DNA from: Datnioides undecimradiatus | Taxonomy: Eukaryota; Chordata; Actinopteri; Lobotiformes; Datnioididae | Assembly (NCBI GenBank): GCA_008933995.1 | Contig: WARS01000007.1 | Location: 6,630,923-6,694,922 of the forward strand | DNA length: 64,000 nucleotides | Direction of reading: 5' to 3' | Shown here: positions 40,725 to 52,900 of the stretch, in pieces | How positions within the stretch are numbered: position 1 is the first letter of the stretch | How the letters are laid out: every line of letters begins with the position of its first letter | Program-made: the position numbers and the translations under genes | The notes under the pieces: model-generated | The model's input: only the letters and a program-made list of their open reading frames with translations | The model's database searches: none | Told to the model about the DNA's origin: nothing

Positions 40725-40910
40725 ATGCTGCACACTGATGGAAGCAGCCCCAGCCAAAAAGCCTCCACTGTTCTCCTGTGCCTGTCACTGATTGGCTTCT
40801 GTGCTGCACTTTTGTTACCTTTGTTGCATCTGGGGCAACTTACAACTGATTACTTCACCATACCTGCACTGGAACATGTATCAAATGAAATTTTATTCTA
40901 TATCAATTGA
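40725..40910 (+). CDS. hypothetical 61-residue ORF with one hydrophobic segment
   Basis: The ATG at 40,725 has A at -3 and opens a 61-residue frame. Residues 1-14 are polar (MLHTDGSSPSQKAS), residues 15-38 form a strongly hydrophobic helix (VLLCLSLIGFCAALLLPLL), and the tail is polar. A canonical AATAAA follows at 41,002-41,007, about 90 bp after the TGA, and an acceptor-like TTTTAG directly precedes the start. These coincidences suggest either a small membrane protein or a terminal exon, but I recognise no homologue and a 61-codon frame is well within chance. Confidence 0.2.
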   Translation: MLHTDGSSPSQKASTVLLCLSLIGFCAALLLPLLHLGQLTTDYFTIPALEHVSNEILFYIN

Positions 40911-42270
40911 TATTATTCTCTTTTTATTGCTTATTCATTTAATTTTGTTTGCCAATGTAAAAGTACTATAAACTCCATCAGTGTTTAAAATGTGCCATAT
41001 AAATAAAGACACCTTGCCGCGTCATAAAGGACCCTGCAGTGAAGTTTCATTTTTTCTTTGTCAGTCTGCAACAAAAAACAAAAACACTTCCAAAGTATCT
41101 ACCTCTTGCACACTGTCCTAACAAGATGCAAGATGTTATGCACTTATTAATAACAAACTTTTAAAATTATTATTAATGAGGGCATGATTTTGGGGTGACC
41201 CTCATACACAATCTCTTCCTCACCCTCTCACAGGATCTTAAGCTCTACAGGACAACAGGGCATGCCCTGACCCCATAGTTAAAGGCAGCCAAGGTTAATG
41301 GCCTCTGTAATGGCAATCACAGAGTGGCAGCCTCAGAGAATTAAGTTCATCTCAAAGTAGACAGCAAATCTGAGCATTTTGCACTTTGCATAAGTAAAAA
41401 TCACTAAAAACACAAAATCCAGTGATCTGCTAAGAAGATTTTCCTACCCCAGCATCAAACGCAACCTTTATTCAAACACATCCCTTGCAGGCAGGGGAGA
41501 TATACGCACACTGTAGACAATGTGCAAAATACCAGCTTGTTAACTAAGTTTCAATACATTATATAGAAAATGAAGCACTCGCAAGACTTGTTCAACCCAA
41601 TTTGTTGGCAAAAAGCTTACTAACAGCTGGTGAGTTCTGGGTGAAAACCTCTCTGAATTTCCCCCTGGGCCACAATTAGTTTATGAAAACTTGTTCTTTG
41701 TGTTCTTTGGGGAGAAAGATACAGTTTCAAGCCTTCAGCTAGCTCTCACAGCCAAACTACTACAGAACTCACAGTATCCCTCAAGTCATTCATACAACAT
41801 AAACCTGAGAAACACCCACATCTAATTATGCACAGAAGATTTAAAGAATGCTGGATTATATACATCTGTGAGTCGAAACCATCTGGCTGTGGCGGTAAAT
41901 CGCACACTGGTAACAGCTAAAAACTCTGAGGGGATCAATGCAAAATGATTCTGAGTGGGTGAGTTACAGTAACAGTGTATTTCAATACCAAGATCATCTC
42001 TCATGCTAAAAACAATTCATAACAGCATTTATCAAAAGCACATTCTGTAATATTAAATGTAATTTAGCATTTTACTTCAACAACACTGTCAGACTCATAA
42101 TCAACAGTCAATTAAAACAACCAAAAAAAGGATCAAACTGACGCAGCAGACTGGAAGAAGGGCGTACACGTGGTTAATTTGATCACACCTGACTTCAGCT
42201 TTCAAGATCACTGTCAAGAATGTCAGAGAGAATTCATAACTGAATGAAACACACAATGCAATTTGTGTCT

Positions 42271-42380
42271 GTTCAATTCAATTCAACTTGTATAGCCAGG
42301 AATCATAACAAAGTTACCCCTGGACACTTTTCATATAGAGCAGGTCTAGACTGTGCTCTGTATTAATTTAAATGTCTATG
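42271..42380 (+). repeat. copy of a common fish interspersed repeat
   Basis: TTCAATTCAATTCAACTTGT, then TATAGCCAGGAATCATAACA, and further on CATATAGAGCAGGTCTAGAC with GTGCTCTGTATTAATTTA, matches by memory a very frequent teleost repeat (TTCAATTCAATTTTATTTAT / ATAGCGCCAAATCACAACA / GAGCAGGTCTAGACCGTACT). Only about 110 bp remain. I do not know its class with certainty. Confidence 0.65.
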
Positions 42381-43974
42381 TTAGACCTTGACTGAAGTAC
42401 AGCCTGATGCGTTGATCAATAAAGGCAACTCCATGACCTGACATTTTCAGCTTAAATCAGTTCCTGAAGTTGTCAAGATGCCATCTGTGCATGCTGGCAG
42501 GGCCATCCAGATCTGATAAACATTATAAGTAATAAGGGAGAACCTTTTGTTTTCTGATGATAACAGGTTGATTAACATCTTACATCAAAACAATAAAGCT
42601 TGACCTCTCAATATCACGGAACACTGAACTTGTGATCTCAAGATAAAAGCATTAAAGAACAACAATGGCCGTACAACAGAGGCAGAGATGCAAGCTTTTT
42701 TTTTTTTTATTTCTTGTCAAAACCTTGCATCACCCACGAAGCAAATGAACCATTAACAGTTTCGTTGGAGATCTGGGGATGTTAATTGTCTTAAGTGACA
42801 TCACTTGAGGCAATTTATTTAATTCCCCCCGGGGACACTAAGACTTTATACAGCTTGTTTTACATGTGTCGCAGTGTTGCCAAAGATCTGTGAACAGACC
42901 ATAAACTCTACCAGCTACAGTTCATCTTAAAATAATTAACATGTGATATAAAATATGTATATTCACATACCATAGGAGGCTGAAATGAAAAAAAAAATGA
43001 AGTGTCATGTATTTACTGCACATTTATTCTTCACTCTGATTTTAGGATTTAAAAACGTTACACGTGCAGCACGTGGCTGCAGCAGCAGACGTGAGGGGAT
43101 GTGCAGTAAATGTCAGGAGGCTGGAAATTTTTAGACTGTACGGTGGGATACAGGCTGTAAGACTGTCACACATTTTACCGCCAGCCTCGACTGTTATTGT
43201 GGCCTCCTGTGTTATTAGGCGGATTTGTGTGTCAGGTTTCATTTTATTTGAGGGCAGCGGCTGAGACTTCACCATGACACAGTGAGACACGCACACAGTG
43301 AGTGAGTCTTTCATTAAATATACCACATTTAAAAGCTTTAAAAATGGGTGTTATTACCCTTCAGTCTTTTTTTTAAAATGACAGTAAGTCATCAGATGAT
43401 GGTGGACATGCAAACCACCTTTGGTCATTTGAATGTAAGCAGGCACTGAAAAGAACAGTGACACCTATCACCACTCCTATGAAATCAGTTTTATCATAAC
43501 ACAAACATCATTTTACAGGTTTGGACATTTTAACATTCTTAACATGTCAATAAAAAAAACAAATGCAGCCGATTAATGCAGGAAACATGGCAGGTTTTCC
43601 TATGTAGGAGCTGTGTAGGTCCATATGCAATACTGCACACTGCACGAGCAGCTATATGCACAAGTTATTTCTAATGCTCATCTCCATCCTCTTGCACCTG
43701 CCACAAAGACTCCATCTGTTTACATGCACTTTTCTACGTGAAGATGAAAAACATTTCCTGGAAGAGGACTGCTTTGTGCACTCATCAGCAGCTGTAAGCC
43801 ATCGCATTCATTATGTTCATTAGGAGGTGTTTCTGGTGGAGACAGTGATGGATGCTTTCTGCTGCCCCCTGGTGTTGGACTACTGATAATATCTACTGTT
43901 AAGCACACAGCTGTTGAAGGCAGATGGAGTTTTAGTATGTGATTGTTCAACATGTCGTGACATTAATCTGCCTT

Positions 43975-44240
43975 TTTACTGTATTTTGGAACCTGGGTGC
44001 AAGGATTTGTTCCCATTGAGCCAGGATGAGAGGATTACTGAGGTCCAACACTGATGTTGGGTGGTAAGACCTGGTTCACAGACAGCAATCCAGTTCATCC
44101 CAGAGGTGTTGAATGGGACTGAGGTCTGGACTCTGCAGGACTTTTGATACCGAACTGGATTCTGTGCCAAGTGGCAATGTTGTGTAAAAATAGGAAATGG
44201 CCACACATAAATTTGGAGGAAAAATTAAAAAAAAACAACA
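43975..44240 (-). mobile_element. Tc1-like DNA transposon relic (transposase C-terminal part)
   Basis: On the minus strand one frame reads SPDLSPIQHLWDELD, the SPDLNPIEHLWDE block with the third catalytic acidic residue region, and continues in the same frame past one stop to DLSNPLILAQWEQILAPRF, equivalent to the family's conserved W.QIP..RF end. Just upstream, in another frame, FLFLHNIATWHRIQFGIKS corresponds to FLFQHDNAPVHKARSI. The last third of the transposase is therefore present with at least one frame change and one stop. It differs in sequence type and strand from the 38-kb relic, so it is a separate insertion. Confidence 0.8.
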
Positions 44241-47200
44241 ACCCCAAAAACCCCAAAACCACCAAAAACCAAAAAAAAGTCATACCTTGGTTCATGTGAC
44301 ACTGATGCAGTCTGCTTCAAAGACAAACACTGGATCGTCTGAAAGAGACAACTGGTCAGGTGAGCAGCGGAGCGAAAGAGGGCCAGGTTTGAACTTCTTT
44401 CAGAAGCGCCTTCTTTCATTTTTCACACAGCCACTACTGTCAGTTTGCCTTTGTACAGATGAATGCAACACCATGAGTGCCTTCAAGGAGAAACTGTCAG
44501 AAAGCATGTGCTGTTACAAGCATTCGTACATGTTTCATTGTGGCAAAACTACAAAGGCATACACAGAGTTCTCGGACAAAGATGTGTAAGGCAGCGGGAC
44601 GCAGCCAGGAGGAGGCTGTGACGTGATGAAAGCAAAACGAAGCTTTGGATCCTTTTCTATAAAACAAAGGAGATAAATTGAGAACAACTCAAACTCCAAA
44701 ACCTTCACTGAAAAGCTTTATTTAAAAATAGTCAGCAGGAAGAAAGTTAAGATCGGGTGAACATTGCAATAAGCCACAACTTTAGTCACAAAGTGCTCCA
44801 TCAGTCATCTGTACAGTGAACAATGCAGATTTGATAAAACTTTATGGCGCAAACTAAGCACCATGAAAAGTACAAACAACAATGAGAAACTGCGTCAGCT
44901 CTGAAAACTGAATTCTTTAGCTGGTATAAAAAAGTGGAAAATGAATAATTACCAAAATTAAAATAAATACCTTGCACGTTGGCACATCTTCATATCAAAA
45001 TATGCAGATGAGTTATCGACTTGTGACTTGCTGTGTCAAGATTTGGGGTTTTTTTCCCCCGGCACGGTTCAAACAATTGATTGAACCAGCGAAAACAATA
45101 TTGATCCGTGTCTTTGGTCCCTGACACAAGGTCACAGTCACTGAAGCAGGAACCTCTGCAGGCGAGAAGCTGAAGAACAGAGCTGATGTTGCGTCGCCCA
45201 CGTCCATGTTATATAGAGGATTTGTCATTTTGCTATGGCTTGGATTCAGTAATAATCACATTAATGATAATCATCATCGTCATCATCACAAGAAGGTTCT
45301 TCCATTTAACGTAAGAGTGAGCTGAACAGGATAAAAACGCCTTGTAGCGAAATAAATACTGCGCATCAAAACCCTCCGTTTGTTTCAAAAAAGAATTAGC
45401 AAGACAACCTCAAAAATCAATCTAACTATTTATATACTTTCAGACATTACCAAAACGGTTTAGACTGTCACATTTTGGTTAAACTGGATCATTCTTTGTG
45501 GAAGAATCAGCCGTGGAAAGGAATTAGAAAGTGAAATGGCAAAGCAAAGTGAACTGAAATAGCCACTGTGGGAGTTCACCGCAGCACTAAATGAGTCATT
45601 TCTGGTCTATTATCTTTTCTGTTACCATCAGTCTCTTAACACAAAGTAGTGATCATGAATATCTGACATACAGGCTGATTTCTGCCGAAGATAACAGAGG
45701 CAATTATACAGAGAGAGCAGACTACTTAGCAGTGTTCTCGGATGTGCTGGAGTCTTTCGCCGATTTTTGTGTTTGGACTTGACAGACTCCATATTCCTCT
45801 GTGGATTCAGAAAATGGTACAGCCTGATGATGCTTTTTCAATACCAATAAGAAAATAAGGAATACCGGTCAAACCATGAGTAAACCTGCTCTCCTTACAT
45901 CATAAAAATGGGCTTTTGAAGAGACCAAACCTGTAACCTTTGTGTTATGAGACACTGATATCAAAGTCAATATCAAATTTGGTTTTTAATAAATCTCATT
46001 AAAATACTTCCTGTATATCTACAGCCTGAGATTTCCTCTGCACCATAAAGCTTCATCATACACTGATGTGCTGCTGGAAAACACTCACTAGAGCACACAA
46101 TGTTTCAAATACTCCCTACTAGCAAATCTGCTTTTCCTAATGTTTGAATGAAGACTGTTCAAAAACTACAAGGACCAGCTTTTTAGGAAATTAAATTATG
46201 TGTTTTTGAGTCATTGCTGATGATTTATATCTTCTGTGGGAACCAAAGGGCTAAAACAGGCACATGAAGTCAAACATTACTCTAAAGTAAGAGTTAGACT
46301 GACTAATGTTGACTAATGTTCTTTGTCTTCACTTTGTTTTTTTTAAATCATTAAAAAAAAAAACAGAATCGTTCTTTAAAAGAGGGAAATTTAGGCAGAT
46401 TTAGTTTTGTGTAATCATACAATAATACACTTGTCACACCAAGTCTGACTTGGGCATATGGACTTTCTGGTAACATGACAGCATCACATTTGAAACTAGC
46501 TGTTTTTCCCGCTTCATGACGGGAACAAATGACAGCTGTATTGCCTCCTTTACCGGTCAGGCCTGGTTTGAATGTGGTCACATTAACAGTCAAGGTTAAT
46601 AGAGAAGCATATAAAATGCATGTCCTGTTCCACCTTCTTAAGGCAGCACTCTAATAAATCTCTCACTTGATCATTAATTCTTATGCAACAGGAATTAAAA
46701 TTGGTTTAATAAACCATGAGGTACTGCGAATGAACTAATTGTAACTTGCAGTACAGCTGTATTTCTCACATCCAGTCAGTCCTTTTTTTCCCCCTCAGTG
46801 AATTTGTTTCGCTAGCAGTGTGGAACAAAAGATCGCAAAAAGCTCAGAAAGTCAATGAATTGTCAGACTTCAGTCTCCATGAATCTGCCATAATGCCAGC
46901 TGCTTTCCGGACTGAACTGCAGCAAAACACTTTACATGCAGCATGTGAGGAAATATAGATGAGAGACCTCATGTCATGTCAGTTTCATCAATGTTAACAG
47001 CACACCTGTCTGTCCGTGTGCCAGTCGTTGCTGACTGAAGTATCTCAACAACGACTTGAAGACTTGCAACTGAATGTTGTGCCATCTTGGACCAATTTTG
47101 TCTGCGGAGTATGAGTCCTAATGACTCTGGTGCTCTCACAACTTTACTTTATCCGGTGGCACCATGAAGTTCACATCTGGGTGGCCATGAAAAAACAAAA

Positions 47201-49242
47201 CAAAACAAACCAGCGTGAAAATTAAGCTTGTTTTTGACATGATGGCAGGTTAAGACCAGAAACGGCTCGGTTATCAGCCACAGACACACGTGGTGGACTC
47301 AGTAGACAATTTAAAAAACAATGTACATCAAATATTTACACCCATAATGTTTTGTCATCTGCCCATCCAGAGTATAAACATAAGCCAGAAATCTAACTTC
47401 CACTCATAGCACTTTACAAATAAACTCCAATGATACAGCAGCAGTGAACAAAACCAAACCACTATAGCACATTATACTGTACATTTCAATAGGCACAGCA
47501 GAGCATTGGCAAATGTAGTGCACATTCAACGACGTGGGTCAGTATATGGCTCTCTGTTAGACAGAAGTTCATTAATAAAAGGAGGTGGGTAAAACTTGAA
47601 CATGTCGCTATGTTTTGAACGGCCAACTGTGGGAAAATGATCCAGAATATGGCTCCTTTTTGGACGGAAGTATTAAACGTCACAGTAGAATATCAGAGTG
47701 TTGTTTCAGCCATCTTTAAAGTGGCGCCTGAAGCACACCGACTCCTTCAAATTGATTTGTCAGTGTTACAGTATAGAACAAGTGCTCCCACGCTGCTCTA
47801 CATCACATTTGACGGGGAGTCATGGACTACTAAACAGCAATGAATCAAACTCCTTCAAGTGTGAACAAAACAATTCAACAAAGTTCATTTTTCTAGCAAG
47901 TCGCCTGTGAAAAGGGGATAAATGAACGGCCGCATGTATATTGTCCCTGACACAGGAAATGATAATGTACTGAGATGGTTTATTTTCATTTGACTTCATA
48001 GCTAAGTCTAAGACTGCATGGCAGCCTTAATTCCCCTTCATATCATGTTGAAACGTGTGAGTACAAGTCCCAAATGTAATCCAGACCACATTTTATACCA
48101 TGTATGCATGTACACACACTTCCTGACAGCTGCAACACAACAAACATAAAAAATAATGTATACATTCATCAATACAACAAGATGTCATATCAGACCAGAC
48201 TGAAAATCATTCAGACCTGAGTCCTTCATTGCACCTTTATAGGTGTTTTACTTCTAAACGTATAGATCATATAAATAAGATTGAACCCCCATGACCACTC
48301 ACTGCCACACTTCATGAAAAGACCAGTAAACAACAACCAGATTTCCCTTTATAAACACACGAGGTGTGAATGTGCAGTAAGCGTTGCCACATTTAACCTT
48401 TTCTCTTAGAGAATCACTTCTACATGTCTGACAGCGTTGCTGTTGATTCATCCATTTAAGTGCAATGCATTCTGGGGTTGCAAAGTTCTTTACTTGTCCC
48501 ATGTCGGTGACAACAACCATTATAGCCATATTAATTTGGTAATTAAACGAACTAAAATTTTGTGAAATCTGAAAATGGGACACACACTAAAAGTGGTTTA
48601 CTGTAGATGCGTCCCATGCTTTTCTCTTCTTTCATTGCACTGCTAATATCCAAATACTTTATATGTAAAGCTATAGTCCAGGATTTTTATAAATAAATGG
48701 CCATCTGGTATATTTCAGCTAAACAAGTTCCCACAATGCTGGTTAAGCCGACTCTATCACCAACAGAAAACTCTGTTTTTTACAGTATACAGAGTTTTTA
48801 AATCTCCTGCCTGGTGTCACTTTGCTATGCTGTCACACTGGTAGTGATGTGTTTTACATCAAAAAGCGACGACTGGCTCACCAAAGCTGCGGACTGAAGG
48901 TACCTCAGCTACATGGGAAGCGACAGCAACTATGAGCACGGTGGAACCTACGGTGTCATTGCCAGAGCGTTGTTTAAAAGTTTTGCACTGCAAGTTGAAG
49001 GCTTTATTTAATAAAAGACATGAGTTAGATATTAGAAATACACTTCAGTTGCTTTCCAGTAAGGCCTCAGAATTAAAAATGGTCCCTGTACTGTGGACTG
49101 TAGCTGCCCACTGCTCCTTCACACTGCTCCAGGATCAGACATATAGGACACGACATTTTATATATGTGTGCAAGTGTACAGGGTGCGGCCAAAAGACTTT
49201 AACCGTGACTCCTTGAAATCTAAATTAAGCCTGCTCCACGGG
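44241..49242. other. intergenic stretch downstream of man1b1
   Basis: AT-rich, A-runs at 44,226-44,278, no gene recognised. Several further TTTATT (minus AATAAA) sequences, e.g. 49,003-49,008, could serve longer man1b1 3' UTRs. Short ORFs here show no domain. Confidence 0.5.
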
Positions 49243-49248
49243 TTTATT
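49243..49248 (-). other. probable man1b1 polyadenylation signal
   Basis: The first AATAAA encountered on the minus strand after the man1b1 stop codon, about 465 bp downstream. This predicts a 3' UTR of about 0.5 kb; a second AATAAA lies at 49,003-49,008. Confidence 0.55.
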
Positions 49249-49712
49249 TAATGGTTACTGCACCTTCAAACAACTGTGAGAGAATGAATTTGTGGACTTC
49301 CCAGCCATGACGCTCACCTACGGAGGATTTCCACCTCACGCTAAGGGAAGACATGATTGTTGTCACCACATTTATACATATATTATCTCAGTCACTCCAG
49401 TGATAAAGCCCTCACTCTATCCTCTGTCTTGTCTCCTGTTAGCACCAGCTAGTCACAACTGATTTTTAAAAAGTTTTTTACATTAGAGACCAGCTCTAAC
49501 ACAAACCTTTTCCTTAGGAAAAATAAAGAAAAAACTAAACAAAAACAAAATAAACTCCCCGACATGGAAACATATCAAAGCACAGCTGGACGGCACAGAT
49601 CTGCTCTCTTGCTCAACAATGCAGTCGCGCGTGGACCGCTGCTTAAGAGACACGCCTGACTGAGTGGCAATAACAGTCTTTGACTCGTACACACCTCTCC
49701 TGTGTGGTGACA

Positions 49713-49922
49713 TCACTTTGGTGGAGAGGGCCATATGGGTACAGGATGGGCCTCTGTGTTGAAGACGAACTTGTCTAGACTGAGGAGCTCCATGTCGTCA
49801 TGGAAGAGCAGGTACAGGTACTTTAGAGTCTCACCCAGGAAGAAACTCTCCATCTTGTCCCGGGGCCCAGGGTTAACGGGGTCTCGGACATTGTTAATGG
49901 ACGTGTAGCCACCATGGGACAC
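49713..49922 (-). CDS. man1b1: man1b1 last coding exon (calcium ligand)
   Basis: TCTGCAG|GTGTCCCAT encodes [15 protein letters not shown], then [19 protein letters not shown] and [12 protein letters not shown], to a TGA at 49,713-49,715. Thr692 is the expected Ca2+ ligand. The tail PSPPK replaces human TPA. Confidence 0.97.
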   Translation of the reverse strand: MSHGGYTSINNVRDPVNPGPRDKMESFFLGETLKYLYLLFHDDMELLSLDKFVFNTEAHPVPIWPSPPK

Positions 49923-52900
49923 CTGCAGAAGAGGACGTGTTTGGTCAGGTGCTCTATGGATACTAAACTTTTAAGTGCTGTGGTTCTTAAAGTTGTTATG
50001 TTAAGTTTTTAATAATCCTAAACCTAAGTGAAGCTGGTCTGTGGTCAGCGTGGTACCTTGGTGTAGTTGTTGAAGCTCTGCAGTATGTCCCAACCCCAGT
50101 CTCTGTACTTTGTGTCCTTAGTGAATCTGTACATGTAGAACAGACTCTCCACTGTCTCTGGTCTTAGCAGGTTGTGTCTGTCTGCAGGCTGGAGGATAAA
50201 ATGAACAGAAGTGATTAGATATAAGATATCTGCTTGACCCCAACTCGACCCGCTGGCTTATAGAAAATTAAAATGCTTTTGTCGAGATGTCTTATCGAGA
50301 GAGGAGCATCAGAGAGCTGCTACAGTTTGATACTAATTAAGAGCGGACACAATCAGAATTCAAATGTATGACTGGACAATGTGACAGAGGATAAGATTTC
50401 TTCAAGGCATCCTTCGTAAGACTTCATGGGGACATGTAAAAAAAGGAGTGTTAAGAGTATTTTGGTGACATGTGAGCATCAAGAATGAAGAAAAACAGAT
50501 GTTTGAAGTCGTCCTCTGGTTAGGTGACTTATCTACCTTACACATAAAGTGTCAATGTTCCTCAAAATTCCTTCAAAAACTTGATTTTATTTGACTATTT
50601 ACTTTATTTTGTTTGTACGTAGCCTTTACCTTACCTGGACGTGAATCAGTCTGTGTACTGAAAACCAAACATTTGAGGATATGCGACCACGGGGGCCAGC
50701 TATTTTTGATCAGAGGGGGTGTAGATGTTCAGCAGAGGTTGGTTCACTCTGAGCAACTCGTATAAAACACATCAGACGAGCCTTTCTAATCTGACATTCA
50801 TTTCCTCAGTTTTTAATCCTAGAATTATTATGGGTCTCTTACCCGTTTGAAACTTAGATTTGAGGTTAATGAAGGCAGCAGTGAAGACAAGTACGCATAT
50901 ATTGGCTGCTTTGATGAACCCAAAGCAGTTAATGTAAAATAAAATGAGCGCCGGGGAAGGTCGGGAAGGTTATGGTCACAACTCCCCTGACCGATTTAGA
51001 CGAACTGATTAAACCTGCATTCAGCAGGCGAAGGAAAGAACCAAGGGAAACTCTCATTACTTTACTTTAAACTTTAAATTTAGTGGAAATGAACAGACTG
51101 TGCATACAATAGACACCATGGATACAGTTAAGGCAGTCTGAAACAAACACACAGATATTGAGATACTGACTCGAGAAAATATTGCAGATTATGGTTACGT
51201 GCATGCAAATTATCAAGGTTATAAATCAAAACACATTTTAAAAAGTAAAAATTTGAATCATACAATGTTGATTTCAGTAGAACAAATCACATTAGACTCA
51301 CCTTGACGACAACGTCACGCCCGTCACTGGCCTGCAGGTTAAAGTGTACTATCTCTGGGCTCAGTCCTGTCTCCATCTGTTTGTACATCTGGTGACATGT
51401 CTCCATCAGCTCCACAGCCAAATCCATGTGGTCCCCTGGAAGGCCGTTGTGGGCCCCCAGTGCCAAGGTCCCTGGCAGGAAGCACACAAGGTGGTCCTGT
51501 AAAGCATGGAGAGGGAGAAGGAGGGAGAGAGAGAGAGACAGAGAGAGAGGGAGAGAGAGAGGGAGATGCAATCAGGAGGGATGGGAGTGAGAAATGAGAT
51601 AATGACGAGAGCTTGAATTGATTGGACAGGCTGACAGAGAAAGAAACTGACCGCAAAGGAGTTTGTACAGAGACTGATTCAAGATGAAGCGCAAAGGCTG
51701 ATTGATTCAACAAGGCGGGTATTGTTTGTAGATGTTGTTCATCGAGTTTTGTCAGTGTGTGAAATACCTCATGACAATCAGAGGTTCTGAAACTGTGCAT
51801 GCTACCTCTCTCTAAAACGCATATTCATATATAAATACAATGTAACATAATGGCATCTATACCATTTTAGGATTAAAGCGGTTGTGGGACAGCTCTCCAA
51901 CAAAGGTCAACCTGCTGGGCCCCGTCTGCCTCACGAGGTGTTTTTTCACTCCCTCAATGGCCTGAAGGTAGTCCTCCAACAGGCTGGACACAAACATAAA
52001 CAGGAAATGTAACAATAAAAAGAGAAATACCATTCTTATTTAGACTAAAAGAAATTGAAAGATCAATCACAGAGAATAGACTCTGAAATGATGGAAAGTT
52101 GGAATTACTCGTCCTCCGCCTTGCCTCCCTGGATCCACTGTTTGAGCAGGTATTCGTAGTAGCTGTCTGCTCTGGCACCAAGGGTGAAGACTCCTTTGTG
52201 GGTGAACTGGCCGCTGTTGGTGTTGATGAACATGGGCACCAGACCGTCTTGTTTGCCTGGCAGCTTGTGAACCAGCTTCATTACCTCATTCACAACCTCC
52301 TGAAAGGTAAAAAAAAAGCAACCATTAATGTCTAGACATGGGATAATGAACCCTGCAACCTCACTTCACTTACAGCTGATGCGTTGGCTAATATGTTTGA
52401 AAAATACTGTTTTAAACAATTTATCATTGGAAAATTATTAGCAATTTCACACTTTGATGAAATTGGGCTCATCAAAAGCCGTGTCTCACAGGGCTGGCTC
52501 CGGTTTATGACAGAAATTATTCAAGTTCGTGTCAGACTGAGCTGAAAATCTTCAGGCGCGAGCTGTGGTTTCTGGAATCATTCGCTCATAAACTGACAGC
52601 GTGATGGATTTAAAGCAAATCCTCGCTCACGCTTGTCACTTCAATCACACAAGTGTTTGCGAGCTGCACTTAAATGTCTGATTTTAACTGAACTGAAACC
52701 ATCACAACCCAGGATATATTTATATTGACTGTCTCCAAATCTTTTTTCACTCCATCTCAGAGAACTGGAACTGGTGCCAAATCAAAATGATGTGACACAC
52801 ACACACACCACAGATCATTTTACTGTAATGGAGGCCTTCCTGGTGTCCCGACCTGGTACTGTGGCTCCTGAGTAAGGCGGCTCAGCTCTCTGAATTCCAG

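Larger units (their letters stand above)
38411..43974. other. intergenic stretch between the two Tc1 relics
   Basis: AT-rich, no recognised gene. It contains the small hydrophobic ORF at 40.7 kb and a fish repeat copy at 42.27 kb. Around 39.6-39.9 kb is a more GC-balanced patch ending in a donor-like GAGAG|GTAATC on the plus strand, without a recognisable product. Confidence 0.45.

Noticed and set aside
51397-51800. Long frames through the GA/CT tract on both strands
   Set aside because: Low-complexity sequence without stops; the real exon ends at 51,496.
52099-52335. 78-codon forward frame over man1b1 coding exon 9
   Set aside because: Shadow of the conserved minus-strand exon.
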